Positions 12,410 through 15,414 of a stretch of 15,414 nucleotides of DNA are shown in pieces; the stretch's first letter is position 1; each line of letters begins with the position of its first letter. The stretch spans positions 1 to 15,414 of the forward strand of contig JAEZYO010001026.1 in assembly GCA_023419055.1 (NCBI GenBank). The letters are read 5' to 3'. The DNA is from Pseudomonadota bacterium (lineage in GTDB: Bacteria; Myxococcota; Polyangia; Polyangiales; Polyangiaceae). The notes below the pieces were generated by a model. It had not been told where the DNA came from. It searched no databases and worked only from the letters and a program-made list of their open reading frames with translations. The position numbers and the translations under genes were made by a program.

Positions 12410-13028
12410 CATCACGGACTCCGATGATCGTCCCGCGTCAGCGCTTCTCCCCAGAGACAGCGTCGTCGACGCGTGGCTCGTGCTGGCGACGCGCGAGCGG
12501 CTGATCGCTGCGTTGCCCGTGAGCGACGCCACCGTACGCACGCTGCGTGAGCTCTCCTGGGCACGGATCGCCGAGGAAGTCTATGCGCCGGCAGCTCGAG
12601 AAGCGGCGCGCCGAACGGCCGAGCGACTCTACCCGCTGCTCCCGGGCACGACCACGCTCGCCGGCATGTTCGTGCACGCGTGGCGTCGCATGGAGATCGC
12701 TGGGCCCCTCGAACTGACCACGCGACTCGAACCGAAGCTTGCGCAATTGACCTTCGAGGAAGCGCAACGCGCCGCGATCCATCTGGGAGTGGGGCTGCTC
12801 GGCACGCTGCTGCAAGGCGCCTTGCTCGAGCGGGGAGCCATCGCCGAGGAATCGTTCGGCGAGAGCCTCGTGCTCCGGCTCGGCGAAGAGCGCGTCAACG
12901 TGGCAGAAGCGGTCGCGTTGCTCGGCACCGAGCCCGAAGCCGGACGAGTCGCGCTCAACCGCTGGGCTCGGCTTTTCGAGTCCACCGAGTCAGGTCCAAC
13001 CTCCACCATCCTGAGTCACTCGCACTGA
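12180..13028 (+). CDS. M48 metalloprotease, C-terminal part (continuation after frameshift)
   Basis: This 282-codon frame continues the protease of 11393-12182. Its beginning (PLYDRYLQEEVGVALNQG) follows naturally on the interrupted helix, and RYDTHPALAERLRALEEH is the typical M48 motif that follows the catalytic core (Asp-Thr-His-Pro before a Leu/Arg helix). The rest (about residues 75-282) is a largely helical accessory domain that I do not recognise. The GTG at 12180 lies inside the frameshift zone and is unlikely to be a real start; there is no Shine-Dalgarno. The 3' end overlaps the convergent lipoprotein gene by 13 bases. It is either one gene with a sequencing error or a genuinely broken gene. 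Confidence 0.7.
   Translation: MPPLYDRYLQEEVGVALNQGAMPSDLSAGFERLRRQFLSSQTGRHFVERVRTQETARYDTHPALAERLRALEEHPGSITDSDDRPASALLPRDSVVDAWLVLATRERLIAALPVSDATVRTLRELSWARIAEEVYAPAAREAARRTAERLYPLLPGTTTLAGMFVHAWRRMEIAGPLELTTRLEPKLAQLTFEEAQRAAIHLGVGLLGTLLQGALLERGAIAEESFGESLVLRLGEERVNVAEAVALLGTEPEAGRVALNRWARLFESTESGPTSTILSHSH
12183..12189 (+). other. C7 homopolymer at the M48 frameshift
   Basis: Seven C residues lie exactly where coding moves from the frame of 11393 to that of 12180. With six C the reading is continuous (Cys-Ala-Pro-Leu-Tyr-Asp-Arg-Tyr). A homopolymer length error in sequencing, a natural indel or phase variation would all give this picture. Confidence 0.8.
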
Positions 13029-14797
13029 TACTGCGTGCACACGTTCGATTCGCAATCACCCGGTTGGTAGCACTCGTCCCCGGTGGTACCCGCCTGACAG
13101 ACGCCGGCGCTGTTGCCGCCCGTGTAGCAATGGTTCGACTGGCAGTGCTGATGGCTCACGCAGAACTTGCCGTTCGCGCCGTCCGTGCACTCACCTCGAC
13201 CCAGGCCGACCGAGTACGCGCACGTTCCCTCGAGGCAGTCACCGCTGTCCGTGCACGCGCTCTCCAGCAAGCCTTCGGTGCACACACCGCTCTCGTTCCC
13301 TGCGTTGAAGGCGCAGAGGCTCGACGTGCAGTCGTCATCGTCGATGCACAGCTTGCCGACCGCGCCGCTCGTGCAAGCTCCGTCGTCGTCGCCCTCCTCG
13401 ACGGCGCAGCGGTTCGATTGACACTGCGCATCGAGGGCACAATGAGCATTGTCGGCCCCGTCGGAACACCAGCCGTCGGTGTCGAGCTCGTCCGAGAGGG
13501 TGCAGCTACCCTCCACGCAGTGGCTCTCCTTGCTGCAGCGATCGCCGATCTCACCGGCGCTGCACGTCCAACCCGCTCCGGCGCTGTCTTTGGCGCAGCG
13601 CCCCTCCTCGCAGTCGTCATCGTCTTCTCGATCGCACACGGTACCGACCGCGCCGTCCGAGCAGGTTCCGCGGCCCGAGCCGCCACCGTTCAGGCAGTGA
13701 CCGCTCTGGCACTGAGCGTTCTCTGCACAAGGTTGGTCGAGCTCGCCTTCGGTGCAAAAGCTCTGAAACGACGCCTCGACGCAATCACCCGCCTGGCAGT
13801 CCGCGTCGCTTCCGCAGGCCTCGCCGATGGCGCCTCCGCTGCACTGTCCAGCGGAGGACCCGATGACACACTGGAGCCCGGTATCGCACTGGTCTCCGCT
13901 CGAACAGGGACTGCTCGAGCTCCCGTCGGTGCACACGCCCTGGCTCGACCCTGCGTAACTCTTCCCGCAGAAGCCGCTCTGACACTCATCGTTCTTGCCA
14001 CAGCTCGAGCCGAGCGACCCGTCGCTACAGACACCGAGCTCGCCGGAGTCGGACCCCGGGCGCACACACGTCCCGCCGTCGCAGTCGGCGGGAGCGAGAC
14101 AGGGCGAACCGGTCTCGCCGTCGCTACAGGTTCCGACGAAGGACGTCTCCGGCAGGACGCAATCGAGACCAGCATCGCAGTCGCTCTGCACGTTGCACGA
14201 CGTGCCTTTCTCGCCGGTCTGGCAGCGGTAGTCTCCGCTGCTGGAAACAGCGACGCAGCTACTCTCGATGCAGTCGTCGTCGTCGAGACAGGCTGAGCCC
14301 GCCGTGGCCGGCAAGCAATCGCCGGGAGTTTCGCTGCTGCCACCGACGCAGCGTCCGTCGCAGTCCTGATCGGTTTCGCACGGAGCGTAAACGGCGATAC
14401 AGCTCACGACGTCGCCGAGATCGCGCTCGCAGGCGACGTCACAGTCCACCGTCGTGAGACAGCCCCGGTCCGGGTGACAGCCGGTGTAACTTGCGGGAAA
14501 GGGATCGCAGTCGCAAGTCACCGGCGCACACGCGCTCGTGCAAGCGCTGCCGTCATAGTCGAAATCGAGGGCGCTGCAGCCTTCGTACGTCGCTTTCGGG
14601 ATCGCCGGGCGCCCGCCTTGACCCGCTCCGGACGTGCCGCCCGATGCCGACGAGCCGCCGGAGCCGCCTCCGCCACTCGATCCGCCAGCGCCGCCGCCGT
14701 CCGAGTCGTCGTTGCCCGCGCTGTAGCAGCCGAGAGCAAGGACCAGCGGGCACAGAGCGAAATGCAGCCGGAGCACCCGAGATTTCACGAACGCCAT
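13016..14797 (-). CDS. Large lipoprotein of about 15 four-Cys (Dickkopf-like) modules
   Basis: This is a 593-aa precursor with lipobox ALGC (lipidated C24), a Gly/Ser-rich tether (about 32-62) and a Cys-rich N-domain (about 74-133). From about 138 to the C-terminus run about 15 modules of roughly 30-33 residues with the pattern C-x5-C-x4-C-x(8-13)-C, usually ending in a G-x-x-G turn (examples: SPCLAPADCDGGTCV, SACTDSGDCLEGTCA, QPCAENAQCQSGHCL). Such modules are often annotated as Dickkopf-type Cys-rich repeats in myxobacterial proteins. Each should be disulphide-bonded, giving a stiff surface stalk for binding or spacing. No catalytic motif is seen. GAGG at 14804-14807 lies 6 bases before the ATG and fixes the start. 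Adhesion or ligand binding is inference only. Confidence 0.88.
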   Translation of the reverse strand: MAFVKSRVLRLHFALCPLVLALGCYSAGNDDSDGGGAGGSSGGGGSGGSSASGGTSGAGQGGRPAIPKATYEGCSALDFDYDGSACTSACAPVTCDCDPFPASYTGCHPDRGCLTTVDCDVACERDLGDVVSCIAVYAPCETDQDCDGRCVGGSSETPGDCLPATAGSACLDDDDCIESSCVAVSSSGDYRCQTGEKGTSCNVQSDCDAGLDCVLPETSFVGTCSDGETGSPCLAPADCDGGTCVRPGSDSGELGVCSDGSLGSSCGKNDECQSGFCGKSYAGSSQGVCTDGSSSSPCSSGDQCDTGLQCVIGSSAGQCSGGAIGEACGSDADCQAGDCVEASFQSFCTEGELDQPCAENAQCQSGHCLNGGGSGRGTCSDGAVGTVCDREDDDDCEEGRCAKDSAGAGWTCSAGEIGDRCSKESHCVEGSCTLSDELDTDGWCSDGADNAHCALDAQCQSNRCAVEEGDDDGACTSGAVGKLCIDDDDCTSSLCAFNAGNESGVCTEGLLESACTDSGDCLEGTCAYSVGLGRGECTDGANGKFCVSHQHCQSNHCYTGGNSAGVCQAGTTGDECYQPGDCESNVCTQYQCE

Positions 14798-14894
14798 CGT
14801 CTTCCTCGTACGCTAGAAGACCTCGATTCTCGGCGCCCAGCCGCCAAATTCGTCTCACTTCCCGGAGAAGGGTGGAGAGAGCTCGTACCGCAAC

Positions 14895-15005
14895 CTACGC
14901 CGGAGCAGGCGGCGGGCTCGGGCGCTCGCCGCGCACCCGCAAGAGCCGGGCCGCCACCGGGACAATCATCGCTCCAATCAAGAGCCAGCCGTCAACCAGA
15001 AGCAC
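14895..15005 (-). CDS. Possible 36-aa single-span membrane protein (weak)
   Basis: A GTG-started frame encodes MLLVDGWLLIGAMIVPVAAR and then LLRVRGERPSPPPAPA: one hydrophobic segment, then a basic stretch and a Pro-rich tail, the layout of a small inner-membrane peptide. It starts 30 bases after the stop of the outer-membrane gene on the same strand. There is no Shine-Dalgarno and the same frame stays open further upstream, so it may be chance. Confidence 0.2.
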   Translation of the reverse strand: MLLVDGWLLIGAMIVPVAARLLRVRGERPSPPPAPA

Positions 15006-15006
15006 G

Positions 15007-15034
15007 GAGCGCCGACGGCCGTTCGGCTGCGCTC
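15007..15034 (-). terminator. Hairpin immediately after the outer-membrane gene stop
   Basis: GAGCGCCGA (15007-15015) pairs with TCGG and CGCTC of 15023-15034, making a 9-bp stem with a 3-base bulge and a 7-base loop. It abuts the TGA of the minus-strand gene ending at 15035. There is no U-run, so termination is inferred from position. Confidence 0.4.
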
Positions 15035-15414
15035 TCAGATGCCGAACACGGCGCCTCCGAGGAGCATCAGCGAAGCATCGTTCAAATCGTCGACCCGAGG
15101 CGCGCCCTGGAAGTCCGTGCTCCGCTCTCGAATGCTCTCCTCGAAGAGCCCTCTCGCGTCGAGGAACAGCCAACCGCTTCCGAAGATCCGACCACGAACC
15201 GTCCCCGAGACGAAGCCCGCAAAGTCCCACCCTCCGACGCTCGGCTCCTGGCTCTGGTGCAAGGGGTGGCCCCAGAGCACTCCGCCCCCGAAGCCGAACT
15301 GAAGCTCGGGATTCGCCAAGTAAAAGCCGCGCAGACCGAGCGGGAGGCGTATGTACGCGGTCCTGTCGTAGACGTTCCCTTCGTTGAGGCTCAGGATCTC
15401 GAACTCGCGCTGCG
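15035..15414 (-). CDS. C-terminal end of a probable outer-membrane beta-barrel protein (partial)
   Basis: The frame is open from the right edge of the window (QREFEILSLNEGNVYDRTAY...) to the stop, giving 125 visible residues; the start lies outside. The sequence alternates polar and hydrophobic/aromatic residues in strand-like blocks (YIRLPLGLRGFYL, LQFGFGGGVLWG, GWDFAGFVSGTVRGRIF, GWLFLDARGLFEES), separated by short charged loops, and ends in a hydrophobic strand (ASLMLLGGAVFGI). This is the look of an outer-membrane beta-barrel. An internal TTG at 15319 is not a convincing start because coding character continues upstream of it. The specific family cannot be told from this end alone. Confidence 0.65.
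   Translation of the reverse strand, partial: QREFEILSLNEGNVYDRTAYIRLPLGLRGFYLANPELQFGFGGGVLWGHPLHQSQEPSVGGWDFAGFVSGTVRGRIFGSGWLFLDARGLFEESIRERSTDFQGAPRVDDLNDASLMLLGGAVFGI

Larger units (their letters stand above)
14798..15034. other. 237-base gap between outer-membrane and Cys-rich lipoprotein genes
   Basis: This gap holds the Shine-Dalgarno of the lipoprotein gene, a hairpin right after the outer-membrane gene stop, and a 36-codon frame (14895-15005) that could be a tiny membrane protein. I see no clear promoter boxes. Confidence 0.4.

Noticed and set aside
12680..14296. 538-aa open frame on the + strand
   Set aside because: It is antisense to the Cys-rich lipoprotein, Ala/Arg/Val-rich and without domain or start signal; a GC-rich shadow frame.

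Overview
The window reads as GC-rich chromosomal DNA from a Gram-negative predator or polymer degrader, most likely a myxobacterium (Myxococcota, Polyangium/Sorangium-like). This is inferred from content. There are several lipoproteins with a lipobox followed by a long Gly/Ser-rich tether and then Cys-rich modules. There is a large modular cellulase and three putative zinc metalloproteases. Genes are mostly single, switch strand often, and use very G/C-rich third codon positions. I see no rRNA, tRNA, CRISPR array, transposase or phage gene.

Left part (1-4232). A GFA/CENP-V-type zinc protein and a small Cys-rich lipoprotein lie on the + strand. They are followed by a LuxR-type (GerE HTH) and a LysR-type regulator on the - strand. 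The LysR gene is divergent from a secreted cyclase-family (kynurenine formamidase-like) hydrolase. The 89-bp gap between those two holds a perfect T-N11-A palindrome, so this is a classical LysR regulator/target pair.

Middle part (4285-9101). On the - strand are a lipoprotein metalloprotease (HEVAH) and a 604-aa lipoprotein endoglucanase with the order lipobox, CBM2, GNT-repeat linker, CBM36/60-like module, Gly-rich linker, GH45 catalytic domain. Divergent from the cellulase is an M48-family lipoprotein protease. The 337-bp divergent region carries a perfect 22-bp palindrome that looks like an operator.

Right part (9171-15414). On the + strand are an unrecognised 149-aa protein and a strange 150-aa protein with seven 12-residue repeats, a hydrophobic segment and nine cysteines spaced exactly every third residue. 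Then come a DUF2306-like membrane protein overlapping a small secreted protein, and a second M48 protease, membrane-bound, broken by a one-base frameshift in a run of seven C. The - strand carries a 593-aa lipoprotein built from about 15 four-Cys modules and the C-terminal end of a probable outer-membrane beta-barrel protein that runs off the window.

Taken together this looks like an envelope and extracellular-function neighbourhood (polysaccharide degradation, envelope proteolysis, surface display) rather than one operon. The least explained item, and the best candidate for something undescribed, is the repeat/Cys-Xaa-Xaa protein at 9681-10133. Next are the surface-anchored GH45 cellulase with its palindromic control region and the lipoprotein zincin at 4285-5844.
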